Origin: Caulobacter zeae
GTDB taxonomy: Bacteria; Pseudomonadota; Alphaproteobacteria; Caulobacterales; Caulobacteraceae
DNA: 64,000 bases
NCBI RefSeq assembly: GCF_002858925.1
Contig: NZ_PJRS01000041.1
Coordinates: forward strand, 124,001-188,000
Direction of reading: 5' to 3'
This document shows positions 28,000 through 36,329 of this stretch, in pieces. The notes beneath the pieces are model-generated. The model did not search any database, was not told where the DNA came from, and worked only from the letters and a program-made list of their open reading frames with translations. The position numbers and the translations under genes were made by a program. Positions within the stretch are counted from its first letter, which is position 1; the number at the start of each line of letters is the position of its first letter.

Positions 28000-28045
28000 A
28001 CGAGGGCGGCCCCGCCAGGGCCATCGGACCACGAGGAACCGCACC

Positions 28046-29335
28046 ATGACTCAGAAAACCTGGCGCGTCGGCGTCGCCGGCCTCGGAACCGTCGGTGGCG
28101 GCCTTCTGCAATTCCTCGCCGCCCGCCCGGACTTCGCGCCGGCTGGTGATCGCGCCGAAGTGGTCGCCGTTTCGGCGCGCTCGAAGTCGCGTCCGCGCAC
28201 GGTCGACATCTCGGGCCTGGAATGGTTCGACGATCCGGTCGCCCTGGCCAGCTCGCCCAATGTCGACCTGTTCGTGGAACTGGTCGGCGGCAGCGATGGT
28301 CCGGCCAAGGCCGCTGTGGAGGCGGCCCTGAAGCTGGGCAAGCCGGTGGTCACCGCCAACAAGGCCCTGATCGCCGAGCATGGCGCCGAACTTGCCGCCC
28401 TGGCCGAGGCCAATGACGTTCCGCTGCTGTTCGAGGCCGCCGTCATGGGCGGTACGCCGGCGGTGAAGATGCTGCGCGAGGCCATGGTCGGCGACGACGT
28501 CGTCTCGGTGGCCGGCATACTCAACGGCACCTGCAATTACATACTCTCCGAGATGGAGAAGACCGGCCGCGACTTCGCCGACGTGCTGCGTGAGGCCCAG
28601 GCCCTGGGCTACGCCGAGGCCGACCCCACCATGGACGTCGGCGGCTTCGACGCGGGCCACAAGATCACCATCCTGGCCGCCCTGGCCTTCGGCTGCGCCC
28701 CCAACTACGAGGCCGCCGAGATCGAGGGCATCAGCGAGGTCGAGTTGCTCGATATCAAGCTCGCCAAGGACCTGGGCTATCGCATCAAGCTGATCGCCGG
28801 CACCTCGAAGACCGACGACGGCGTGGCCGTGAAAGTCCATCCGACCCTGATCCCGCTGGAGCATCCGCTGGCCCAGGCCGGCGGCGCCCTGAACGCGCTC
28901 TTCATCGAAGGCACGCGTATCGGCCGCATCTTCATCCAGGGCCCGGGCGCCGGCGCGGGCCCCACGGCCGCTGCGGTCGCCGCCGACATCGCCGACGTCA
29001 TGACCAAGGCCGTGCGTCCGGTGTTCCAGGCTCCGGCCGGCGCGCTGAAGCCGTTCGTGGCCGTCGATCCGGCCAAGTCGGTGGGCAAGGCCTACCTGCG
29101 GATCATGGTCCGCGACGTGCCCGGCGCCATCGCCGCCATCTCCGAAACCCTGGCAGAATGCGGCGTCTCGATCGACGCCTTCCTGCAGAAGCCTGTCGAA
29201 GGGGCGGGCGGCGTGCCGATCGTGCTCGTCACCCATGCGACTCCGGAATCCAAGCTCCTCGACGCGATTAGCCGCATCGAAAAGCTGCAGGCCGTGCTAG
29301 AGCGTCCCCGTCTTCTGCGCGTCGCGCGCAACTAG
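28046..29335 (+). CDS. hom: homoserine dehydrogenase
   Basis: Reduces aspartate semialdehyde to homoserine on the threonine/methionine branch. The 429-residue, non-fused enzyme has the N-terminal Rossmann motif VGVAGLGTVGGGLL, the catalytic block VMGGTPAVKMLREAM, GILNGTCNYILSEME, EADPTMDVGGFDAGHKITILAALAFG (pieces of one region) and a C-terminal ACT domain (YLRIMVRDVPGAIAAISETL) for threonine feedback. Confidence 0.96.
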   Translation: MTQKTWRVGVAGLGTVGGGLLQFLAARPDFAPAGDRAEVVAVSARSKSRPRTVDISGLEWFDDPVALASSPNVDLFVELVGGSDGPAKAAVEAALKLGKPVVTANKALIAEHGAELAALAEANDVPLLFEAAVMGGTPAVKMLREAMVGDDVVSVAGILNGTCNYILSEMEKTGRDFADVLREAQALGYAEADPTMDVGGFDAGHKITILAALAFGCAPNYEAAEIEGISEVELLDIKLAKDLGYRIKLIAGTSKTDDGVAVKVHPTLIPLEHPLAQAGGALNALFIEGTRIGRIFIQGPGAGAGPTAAAVAADIADVMTKAVRPVFQAPAGALKPFVAVDPAKSVGKAYLRIMVRDVPGAIAAISETLAECGVSIDAFLQKPVEGAGGVPIVLVTHATPESKLLDAISRIEKLQAVLERPRLLRVARN

Positions 29336-29409
29336 AGATCGCGAGCAACAAGCGGTCCAGGTGTGGAAGACATTGGGAAATTAGCCTCGCCACGGGCTGG
29401 GAGACACTG

Positions 29410-30360
29410 ATGAGTTCTAACACCCTGGACCGTTCTCTGGTCCTGGATGCGGTCCGCGTGACCGAAGCCGCCGCCATCGCGTCGTGGACCATGGTCGGCC
29501 GGGGTGACGAGATGGCCGCCGACCAGGCCGCCGTCGACGCCATGCGCAACGCGCTCAACGAGCTTTCCATCGACGGCGAGATCGTCATCGGCGAGGGCGA
29601 GCGCGACGAGGCGCCGATGCTCTATATCGGCGAGAAGGTGGGGCGTGGCGGCCCGACCGTCGACATCGCGCTCGATCCGCTGGAAGGCACGACCCTGACG
29701 GCCAAGGCCATGCCCAACGCGCTGGCCGTGATGGCCTGGGCGCCCAAGGGCACGCTGCTGAACGCGCCCGACACCTACATGGACAAGATCGCCTGCGGGC
29801 CGGGCTATCCGGCCGGCGTGATCGATCTCGACAAGTCGCCGGCCGACAACGTCAAGGCGCTGGCCGCGGCCAAGGGCGTCGAACCCTCGCAGATCACCGT
29901 CTGCGTGCTGGACCGTCCGCGCCACGCCGAGATCATCGCCTCGGTCCGTTCGGCCGGGGCTCGGGTCAACCTGATCACCGACGGGGACGTGGCCGGCGTC
30001 ATCAACACCGCCGACCCCTCGACCGGCATCGATCTCTATCTCGGGTCCGGCGGCGCCCCCGAGGGCGTGCTGGCCTGCGCGGCGCTGAAGTGCGTCGGCG
30101 GCCAGTTCCAGGGCCGCCTGATCTTCCGCAACGCCGACGAGCGCGCCCGCGCCGCGCGCTGGGGCGTCACCGAGTTCGACAAGAAGTACGACCTGCACGA
30201 GATCGTTCGAGCCGACGCGATCTTCGCCGCCACCGGCGTCACCTCCGGCGCCCTGCTGGACGGGGTGGGCTTCAAGGACGGCTTCGTCCATACCCACAGC
30301 CTGGTGATGAATTCCTCGACCGGAGCCGTGCGCGAAGTGCGCATGAAGCGCCGGGCCTAG
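29410..30360 (+). CDS. glpX: fructose-1,6-bisphosphatase class II
   Basis: Gluconeogenic phosphatase of the GlpX family. The 316-residue protein shows DGEIVIGEGERDEAPMLYIGEKVG, the metal site DIALDPLEGTTLTAKA, PDTYMDKIACGPGYP and ALKCVGGQFQGRL. It is followed 120 bases later by a class I enzyme for the same reaction. Confidence 0.96.
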   Translation: MSSNTLDRSLVLDAVRVTEAAAIASWTMVGRGDEMAADQAAVDAMRNALNELSIDGEIVIGEGERDEAPMLYIGEKVGRGGPTVDIALDPLEGTTLTAKAMPNALAVMAWAPKGTLLNAPDTYMDKIACGPGYPAGVIDLDKSPADNVKALAAAKGVEPSQITVCVLDRPRHAEIIASVRSAGARVNLITDGDVAGVINTADPSTGIDLYLGSGGAPEGVLACAALKCVGGQFQGRLIFRNADERARAARWGVTEFDKKYDLHEIVRADAIFAATGVTSGALLDGVGFKDGFVHTHSLVMNSSTGAVREVRMKRRA

Positions 30361-30480
30361 GTTTTGTGGAGCCGACGGTCTCCGTCGGCCCGCTCCCGCA
30401 CGTAATATTGTCGTACTAGTCTGCGAGTCGCTCGCGCCGCGGCGACTGATCGCCGCCCCGTACAGTCCGAGGCCCTTTCC

Positions 30481-31458
30481 ATGACCGCCCTGATCGATCT
30501 CGCCAGCCATCTCGCCGGCGATCCCTCCAGCCCCGCGGTCAAGACCGTCGTCACCGAAATCGCCGCCGCCTGCGCCCGCATCAGCCGCGTGGTGGCCGGC
30601 GGGGCCATTCTCGGCAATCTCGGCGCGGCCGGGATCACCAACGTCCAGGACGAGGAGCAGAAGAAGCTCGACATCCTGACCAACGACCTGCTGAGCGACG
30701 CCCTGAAGGCTTGCGACCCCGTCGCCGGCATCGCTTCGGAAGAGCTCGAGCACGTCGAGACCACCGGTCGCCAGGGCGGCTACCTGGTCACCTTCGATCC
30801 GCTCGACGGCTCCAGCAACATCGACGTCAACGTCTCGGTCGGCACCATCTTCTCGATCCTGCCGGCGCCGGAAGGCCGCGAGCCCGAAGAGGCAGACTTC
30901 CTGCAGCCCGGCCGCCACCAGGTCGGCGCCGGCTATGCCGTCTATGGTCCGCAGACCATGCTGGTGCTGACCCTGACCTCGGGCGTCGTGGGCTTCACCC
31001 TGTCGGCCGACGACAAGTGGCTTCTGACCCATGCTTCGTCGACCATTCCGGCCGACACCGCCGAGTTCGCCATCAACATGTCGAACCAGCGCCACTGGGC
31101 CCCGCCGATCCGTCGCTATGTCGACGGCTGCCTGGCCGGCAAGGAAGGCCCCAGGGCCAAGAACTTCAACATGCGCTGGGTGGCCTCGATGGTCGCCGAC
31201 GTGCACCGCATCCTGATGCGCGGCGGTATCTTCATGTATCCGTGGGACGCCCGCGAGCCGGGCAAGCCGGGCAAGCTGCGCCTGATGTACGAGGCCAATC
31301 CGATGGCCTTGATCGTCGAGCGCGCCGGGGGCAAGGCCACCGACGGCGTCACGCCGATCCTCGACCTGGCGCCTAGCAAGCTGCACCAGCGCGTCCCGGT
31401 GGTGCTGGGCTCGGCCAACGAGGTCGATCAGGTCGCCAAGGAAACGGCGGCCGGTTGA
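30481..31458 (+). CDS. fbp: fructose-1,6-bisphosphatase class I
   Basis: Same reaction as GlpX but an unrelated class. The 325-residue protein has [24 protein letters not shown] (metal site and signature), [37 protein letters not shown] and [22 protein letters not shown]. Its start is at the ATG 30481. Having both classes next to each other suggests different regulation or a second substrate (for example sedoheptulose bisphosphate) for one of them; that is inference. Confidence 0.96.
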   Translation: MTALIDLASHLAGDPSSPAVKTVVTEIAAACARISRVVAGGAILGNLGAAGITNVQDEEQKKLDILTNDLLSDALKACDPVAGIASEELEHVETTGRQGGYLVTFDPLDGSSNIDVNVSVGTIFSILPAPEGREPEEADFLQPGRHQVGAGYAVYGPQTMLVLTLTSGVVGFTLSADDKWLLTHASSTIPADTAEFAINMSNQRHWAPPIRRYVDGCLAGKEGPRAKNFNMRWVASMVADVHRILMRGGIFMYPWDAREPGKPGKLRLMYEANPMALIVERAGGKATDGVTPILDLAPSKLHQRVPVVLGSANEVDQVAKETAAG

Positions 31459-31497
31459 TGACGACAGGCGCCCTCTCCGCCAGGGGGGGGCGGCCCG

Positions 31498-32097
31498 TCA
31501 GCGGGCGAGGGCGGCTTTCGAGCGCAGGGCCGTCGCGGTCGCCAGGATCGAGCCGATCAGCACCAGTTCGCCGGCGTTGCCGAGCCAGAACACGCCGCTG
31601 GCCGCGCTGCCGAACATCGCCAGGGCGCCCAGGCACAGCCACGGCACGCCCGCCCGCCGCCACAGCAGGCCGCCGACGCCGATCAGCACCAGCACCGTGA
31701 CGATCGACGGGATGGGCGGGCTGGCGGCCGCGTGGGCGTAGCGCAGCGTGCCGCCATATTCCTTGAGCACCAGGTCCAGGTTGAAGATCTCGGTATAGGC
31801 GCCGAGCGCTACGAGCAGGGCCGTCAGCACCCACACCCAGGCGCGCAGTCGCAGCCTGGCGATCCAGAACACGATCGGGATCAGCAGCGGCGTCAGCAGG
31901 CCGTGCGCGATGTAGCGCGGCACCGACAGGCCGATGAGCAGGTCGCCCGCGCCGATTAGCGCCCCGCCCGCGACGATGGCGTTGTCCCAGCACAGGGCCA
32001 GGATGATGACGGTCAGCGGCCAGATGCGAAGTGAGGCCGCATACGCGCTGGCGGCCAGCATGCCCGCCGCCATCAGCCAGAACACGAGGGTGATCAC
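31498..32097 (-). CDS. multi-spanning membrane protein, unknown
   Basis: A 199-residue hydrophobic protein with about six or seven membrane helices (for example LVFWLMAAGMLAASAYAASL and VWVLTALLVALGAYTEIF). I chose the GTG at 32097 because CGGAG lies 7-8 bases upstream; a longer frame to 32283 has a polar, non-family N terminus. I do not recognise the family. Its end is 40 bases from the convergent fbp stop. Confidence 0.7.
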   Translation of the reverse strand: MITLVFWLMAAGMLAASAYAASLRIWPLTVIILALCWDNAIVAGGALIGAGDLLIGLSVPRYIAHGLLTPLLIPIVFWIARLRLRAWVWVLTALLVALGAYTEIFNLDLVLKEYGGTLRYAHAAASPPIPSIVTVLVLIGVGGLLWRRAGVPWLCLGALAMFGSAASGVFWLGNAGELVLIGSILATATALRSKAALAR

Positions 32098-32317
32098 GAG
32101 GGCGCTCCGTCCGATTCGCTGTCTCTGCAGGGCGTCGAAACTAGTGCGGCCTTCGCCGCCGGCGTCCCCCGCGAACGAACTCGTCGCCACACGATCAGGC
32201 GCCGCAAGATCAAGCGGGCGTCCGTTATCGCCGCACCGGCGTGTCATGGATCGAATCCCGTAAAGGCGATAGGGTCGTCCCATGCTCCAACACGCTGATT
32301 TCAGGCTGGTTTAGCCC

Positions 32318-34138
32318 ATGGCCGCCGACGGTCACGCCGCACCCGCCGCCGCCGAGGCCTTCCTGGGCGTCGAGCGCTCGCTGTCCGGACGCGCCTGGCG
32401 CGAACGCGCCGCCGACGCCGCCGTGGCTCGCGACATCGCCAGGCTGCACGGCCTTTCCGAGCCCCTGGCCCGCGCGCTGGCCGCCCGGGGGATCGGGCTG
32501 GACGGCGCCCGCGACTACCTGCAGCCGACTCTGAAGTCGCTGTTCCCCGACCCGTCCAGCTTCACCGACATGGATCGGGCCGCCGAGATCCTGATCGACG
32601 CCCTGGTGCAGGGACGCCCGACCATGGTGTTCGCCGACTATGACGTCGACGGCGCCACCAGCGCCGCCCAGCTGGTGCGCTGGTTCCGGCATATGGGCGT
32701 CGAGCTGCCGATCTACATTCCCGATCGCCTGAAGGAGGGCTATGGCCCCAGTCCGGCGGCCTTCAAGACCATCCGCGAGACCGGCGCCGAGCTGGTCGTC
32801 ACCCTCGACTGCGGCGCGGCCGCCTACGACGCCATCGCCAGCGCCGCGACGATCGGCCTGGAGGTCGTGGTCATCGACCACCACCTGATGCGCGAGGATC
32901 CTCCGGCCGCAGCCGCGGTGGTAAATCCCAACCGTCCCGGCTGCCAGAGCGGGCAGGGCGTACTGGCCGCCGCCGGCGTCACCTTCGTCCTGCTGGTGGC
33001 TCTCAATCGCGAGGCCCGCAAGCGCGGCCTGTTCAGCGAGGCGCGACCCGAGCCGGATCTTCGCCAGTGGCTGGACCTGACTGCTCTGGGCGAGGTCTGC
33101 GACGTCACCCAGTTGGTCGGCTTCAACCGGGCGCTGACGGCCACGGGCCTGCGGGTGATGTCCAACTGGGCCAATCCGGGCCTGAAGGCGCTTCTGGAGG
33201 TCGCCAAGGGGCAGGGGGCGGCCAGCGTGTTCCACGCCGGCTTCATCCTGGGGCCGCGAATCAACGCCGGTGGCCGCATCGGCCGTTCCGACCTCGGCGC
33301 GCGTCTTCTTTCCACCGACGATCCGCTGGAGGCGCGGGCCCTGGCCGAGGAGCTCGACGAGCTCAACACCGAGCGCAAGGCCGTCGAGGCCGCCGTGGTC
33401 GAGGAGGCCGTGGCGATTCTCGAGCGCAGCAGCAACTTCAATCCCGACGCCCCGGTGATCGTCGTGGCCGGCGAGGACTGGCATCCGGGCGTCGTCGGCA
33501 TCGTCGCCAGCCGCCTGCGCGAGCGCTATCGCAAGCCCACGCTCGTCATCGGCATCGATCGTGCGGCGGGAATCGCCAAGGGCTCGGGCCGGTCGCAGCC
33601 GGGCGTGAATCTCGGCCGGGCCGTGCAGGCCGCCTTCGAGGCCGGGATCCTGATGGCCGGGGGCGGTCACGCCATGGCCGCCGGCTTGACCGTGCGGCCC
33701 GATTCGATCCCCGAACTGCGCGCCTTCCTGGAAGAGGCCCTGGCCGGCGAGATGGAGGCTGTGGGCTCTGAGTCGGTCGAGATCGACGCCCTGGTGCAGC
33801 CGCGCGCCGCCAATCGCGGCCTCTGGACCGAGTTCCAGCAGATGGCGCCGTTCGGGCCGGGCAATGTCGAGCCCACCTTCGCGCTGGCCGGCGTGCGCCC
33901 CGAGCGGGTCATGGCCCTGCGCGGCGGCCACGTGCGAGTCGACCTCGTCGGCCCCACGGGAGACCGTATCAAGGCCGTCTCCTGGCGTTCGGCCGAGACC
34001 GATCTGGGCCGTCGGCTGCTGGCCGGCGGTGGCGCGCTGCACGTCGTAGGCCGGCTGAAACCCGATGATTATATGGGGCGGGAAGGGGTCCAGCTCGAGA
34101 TCGAGGACGCCGCCGACCCACGCATGTGGACGGATTAA
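32318..34138 (+). CDS. recJ: single-stranded-DNA-specific exonuclease RecJ
   Basis: 5'-3' ssDNA exonuclease in RecF recombination and mismatch repair. The 606-residue protein carries the DHH motifs FADYDVDGATSAAQLVRWF, VTLDCG and VVVIDHHLM, then the DHHA1 region with GRIGRSDLGARLLSTDD and GSGRSQPGVNLGRAV and MAGGGHAMAAGLTV. An ATG at 32318 is used. Confidence 0.96.
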   Translation: MAADGHAAPAAAEAFLGVERSLSGRAWRERAADAAVARDIARLHGLSEPLARALAARGIGLDGARDYLQPTLKSLFPDPSSFTDMDRAAEILIDALVQGRPTMVFADYDVDGATSAAQLVRWFRHMGVELPIYIPDRLKEGYGPSPAAFKTIRETGAELVVTLDCGAAAYDAIASAATIGLEVVVIDHHLMREDPPAAAAVVNPNRPGCQSGQGVLAAAGVTFVLLVALNREARKRGLFSEARPEPDLRQWLDLTALGEVCDVTQLVGFNRALTATGLRVMSNWANPGLKALLEVAKGQGAASVFHAGFILGPRINAGGRIGRSDLGARLLSTDDPLEARALAEELDELNTERKAVEAAVVEEAVAILERSSNFNPDAPVIVVAGEDWHPGVVGIVASRLRERYRKPTLVIGIDRAAGIAKGSGRSQPGVNLGRAVQAAFEAGILMAGGGHAMAAGLTVRPDSIPELRAFLEEALAGEMEAVGSESVEIDALVQPRAANRGLWTEFQQMAPFGPGNVEPTFALAGVRPERVMALRGGHVRVDLVGPTGDRIKAVSWRSAETDLGRRLLAGGGALHVVGRLKPDDYMGREGVQLEIEDAADPRMWTD

Positions 34139-34207
34139 AAAAATCGCATCTGACCGCTTGCGCTCTCCGGGGAGCCTTTGTATATCCCCGGCTCCTCGCG
34201 GCGACGC

Positions 34208-34282
34208 GGTCCCTTCGTCTATCGGTTAGGACGCCAGATTTTCAATCTGGAGAGAGGGGTTCGACTCCCCTAGGGACTGCCA
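34208..34282 (+). tRNA. tRNA-Glu(TTC), copy 1
   Basis: A 75-nt gene. Acceptor GGTCCCT pairs with AGGGACT (G-U at the first pair), then G and an encoded CCA. The anticodon loop TTTTCAA within CCAGA/TCTGG gives TTC. Confidence 0.97.
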
Positions 34283-34339
34283 GTCGCGAGGCGTCTACTT
34301 TGAACTACTGCGGATTACCTTGCTTCTGTGAAGCTTAGT

Positions 34340-34414
34340 GGTCCCTTCGTCTATCGGTTAGGACGCCAGATTTTCAATCTGGAGAGAGGGGTTCGACTCC
34401 CCTAGGGACTGCCA
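34340..34414 (+). tRNA. tRNA-Glu(TTC), copy 2
   Basis: Identical to the copy at 34208-34282, 57 bases downstream; the two flanks are unrelated. Probably one transcript, ended by the hairpin at 34447-34471. Confidence 0.97.
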
Positions 34415-34446
34415 CCGCAGAGTTCAGAGTTTCCCATACGACACAG

Positions 34447-34475
34447 AAGGCGCGACTAAACGTCGCGCCTTTCGT
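34447..34475 (+). terminator. terminator after the tRNA-Glu pair
   Basis: A 10-bp perfect stem (34447-34456 with 34462-34471) and a TAAAC loop; the T run after it is short (TTTCGT), so efficiency is uncertain. Confidence 0.75.
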
Positions 34476-34586
34476 ATTGCGCGCTCTCCGCATCATTTGG
34501 CCATTGACGGCCATCCCTCCCCGAGAACACTGTTATTCTTGTGGTGCTCGCTCCTTTGGGCTGTTTGGGCGAGCCAGAGGGGCGGA

Positions 34587-35177
34587 ATGTCTGGTTACGA
34601 CTTGGATGCATCGGGCGCGCACGAAGACCTCGTGCGTATCAGCGGCCGCGTGAAATGGTTCGACGTCGGCAAGGGCTACGGCTTCATCGTTCCCGACGAT
34701 CCCGGCCAGACAGGCCTGAAGGACGTCCTGCTCCACGTCACCTCCCTGCGTAATTGCGGTCGCGAGTCGGCGCTCGAGGGTTCGGCCATCGTCTGTGACG
34801 TGGTCAAGCGGCCCAAGGGCTGGCAGGTCAGCGAGGTCGTCGACCTGGACGAGACCTCGGCGCCGTCGCCGCTGGAGCGCCCGCGGCGCACCTTCGACGA
34901 ATCCGCGCCCCGGCGCGACGGTCCGCGTGGCTTCGGCGGCGCGGCGCGCCAGTCGCTGACGCCGGCCGGCCCGCCTGAGCGGGCCAAGGTCAAGTGGTTC
35001 AACCGCACCAAGGGCTACGGCTTCGTCGTCCGCGACGAGGCGCCGGGCGACATCTTCGTGCACATCGAAACCCTGCGCCGCGGCGGGCTGGAAGATCTCC
35101 AGCCGGGCGACGACGTCATGGTTCGGTTCGCCCAGGGGCCCAAGGGTCTTGTCGTCGCCGAGATCACCTCCGCCTGA
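34587..35177 (+). CDS. double cold-shock-domain protein
   Basis: A 196-residue protein with two cold-shock domains. Domain 1 (about residues 17-75) has [19 protein letters not shown] and DVLLHVTSL; domain 2 (about 130-196) has [19 protein letters not shown] and DIFVHIETL. They are joined by an Arg/Pro/Gly-rich linker. Two-domain CSD proteins (CspC/CspD) are known in Caulobacter, where some are induced in stationary phase rather than by cold; I cannot tell which this is. The ATG at 34587 has AGAGGGG upstream; an upstream in-frame start is not CSD-like. Confidence 0.92.
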   Translation: MSGYDLDASGAHEDLVRISGRVKWFDVGKGYGFIVPDDPGQTGLKDVLLHVTSLRNCGRESALEGSAIVCDVVKRPKGWQVSEVVDLDETSAPSPLERPRRTFDESAPRRDGPRGFGGAARQSLTPAGPPERAKVKWFNRTKGYGFVVRDEAPGDIFVHIETLRRGGLEDLQPGDDVMVRFAQGPKGLVVAEITSA

Positions 35178-35245
35178 GGCGGCTTTCCCGGTCGGAGAGG
35201 GGCGGGTAGGGTTCTCGCTGGTTCCACGGTCCTGGCGAGGCGTTC

Positions 35246-35728
35246 TTGGCCCTTCTCGACGATCCGCGACGACGCGACGCGCTGCGACTTCTGGCGGGCG
35301 CCGTCCCGGCCCTTGGCGTCTCGGGGGTGGCCCTCGCGGCTGGTCCGCGCCTCGAGCCGCTCGAGCTCGTCACGGGGCGCGGCGTCGTCCGATTCCAGGT
35401 CGAGATCGCCGCCACCGAGGCCGAGCAGCGCAAGGGGCTGATGTTGCGCAAGTCTCTGGCCCCGGACCGCGGCATGCTGTTCATCTACAGGAAGCCGCAG
35501 CGGGCGGCCTTCTGGATGAAGAACACCCTGATCCCGCTCGACATCCTCTATATCGGCCCGGACGGAAAGATCCTGTCGATGGTCCGCAACGCGCGGCCGC
35601 TCGACGAGACGCCGCTGCCGTCGGGCGGCCCGGTGCTCGGCGTGCTGGAGATCGCCGGCGGTCGGGCGGGGCAGTTGGGCGTGCTGCCCGGCGACCGCGT
35701 GCGCCACCGGATCTTCCCCAAGGGGTGA
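35246..35728 (+). CDS. DUF192 exported protein
   Basis: A 160-residue DUF192 protein. The TTG start gives RRRDALRLLAGAVPALGVSGVALA, a signal with a twin-arginine-like start, then the family core EAEQRKGLMLRKSL, RGMLFIYRKPQRAAFWMKNTLIPLDILYI (in two parts) and VLEIAGGRAGQLGVLPGDRV. Function unknown; usually exported. Confidence 0.87.
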   Translation: MALLDDPRRRDALRLLAGAVPALGVSGVALAAGPRLEPLELVTGRGVVRFQVEIAATEAEQRKGLMLRKSLAPDRGMLFIYRKPQRAAFWMKNTLIPLDILYIGPDGKILSMVRNARPLDETPLPSGGPVLGVLEIAGGRAGQLGVLPGDRVRHRIFPKG

Positions 35729-35816
35729 GCCGCTCGGCTGGATCATCGAAAATCCCGCGCGCGCAGGCTTGCGTTTCGACCCCAAAGCCGAGTAGGAGCA
35801 AGCCCTTGCTGGTGTC

Positions 35817-35893
35817 CGGAGCGTAGCGCAGCCTGGTAGCGCATCTGTTTTGGGAGCAGAGGGTCGCAGGTTCAAATCCTGCCGCTCCGACCA
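35817..35893 (+). tRNA. tRNA-Pro(TGG)
   Basis: A 77-nt cloverleaf: acceptor CGGAGCG with CGCTCCG, encoded CCA, and anticodon loop TTTGGGA giving TGG. It is closely related to tRNA-Pro(GGG) at 16583 apart from the anticodon arm. Confidence 0.97.
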
Positions 35894-35918
35894 CCGGCAA
35901 AGCCGTTTGGAGAGGCCC

Positions 35919-36224
35919 ATGCTCGCCCGCATCTATCGTCCCGCCAAGAACGCCATGCAGTCGGGTAAGGCCAAGACCAAGGACTGGACGCTGGAGTTCG
36001 AGCCGGCCTCGGCCCGCAAGCCCGACCCGCTGATGGGCTGGACCCAGTCCAGCGACATGAACGGCCAGATCCGCCTGACCTTCGAAACCCGCGACGAGGC
36101 CATCGCCTACGCCCAGCGGCACGAAATCTCGTTCCAGCTTTTCGAGCCGAAGGTTCCCAAGCGGATCATCAAGGCCTACGCCGACAACTTCGCCACCAAC
36201 CGCAAGCAGCCCTGGACCCACTAA
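35919..36224 (+). CDS. complex I accessory subunit (NDUFS4/NDUFA18 family)
   Basis: A 101-residue homologue of the mitochondrial complex I subunit NDUFS4, found in Alphaproteobacteria. Seen: ARIYRPAKNAMQSGKAKTKDW, LMGWTQSSDMNGQIRLTF and EAIAYAQRHEISFQL. The ATG is 25 bases after tRNA-Pro(TGG) with GGAGAGG before it. Confidence 0.92.
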   Translation: MLARIYRPAKNAMQSGKAKTKDWTLEFEPASARKPDPLMGWTQSSDMNGQIRLTFETRDEAIAYAQRHEISFQLFEPKVPKRIIKAYADNFATNRKQPWTH

Positions 36225-36252
36225 GGGCCAGGAACGCTGGGCCGGCGAGTGC

Positions 36253-36329
36253 GCGCCCTTAGCTCAGTTGGATAGAGCATTCGCCTTCTAAGCGAACGGT
36301 CGCAGGTTCGAATCCTGCAGGGCGCGCCA
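36253..36329 (+). tRNA. tRNA-Arg(TCT), island attachment site
   Basis: A 77-nt gene: acceptor GCGCCCT with AGGGCGC, G and an encoded CCA; anticodon loop CTTCTAA in TTCGC/GCGAA gives TCT. The serine recombinase ORF on the opposite strand ends inside it (stop at 36288-36290), so its 3' half is the left junction of the genomic island. Confidence 0.96.

Noticed and set aside
34208-34414. tRNA-Glu pair as an integration duplication
   Set aside because: The copies are identical, but nothing mobile lies between them (57 bases) and tandem tRNA-Glu genes are ordinary.
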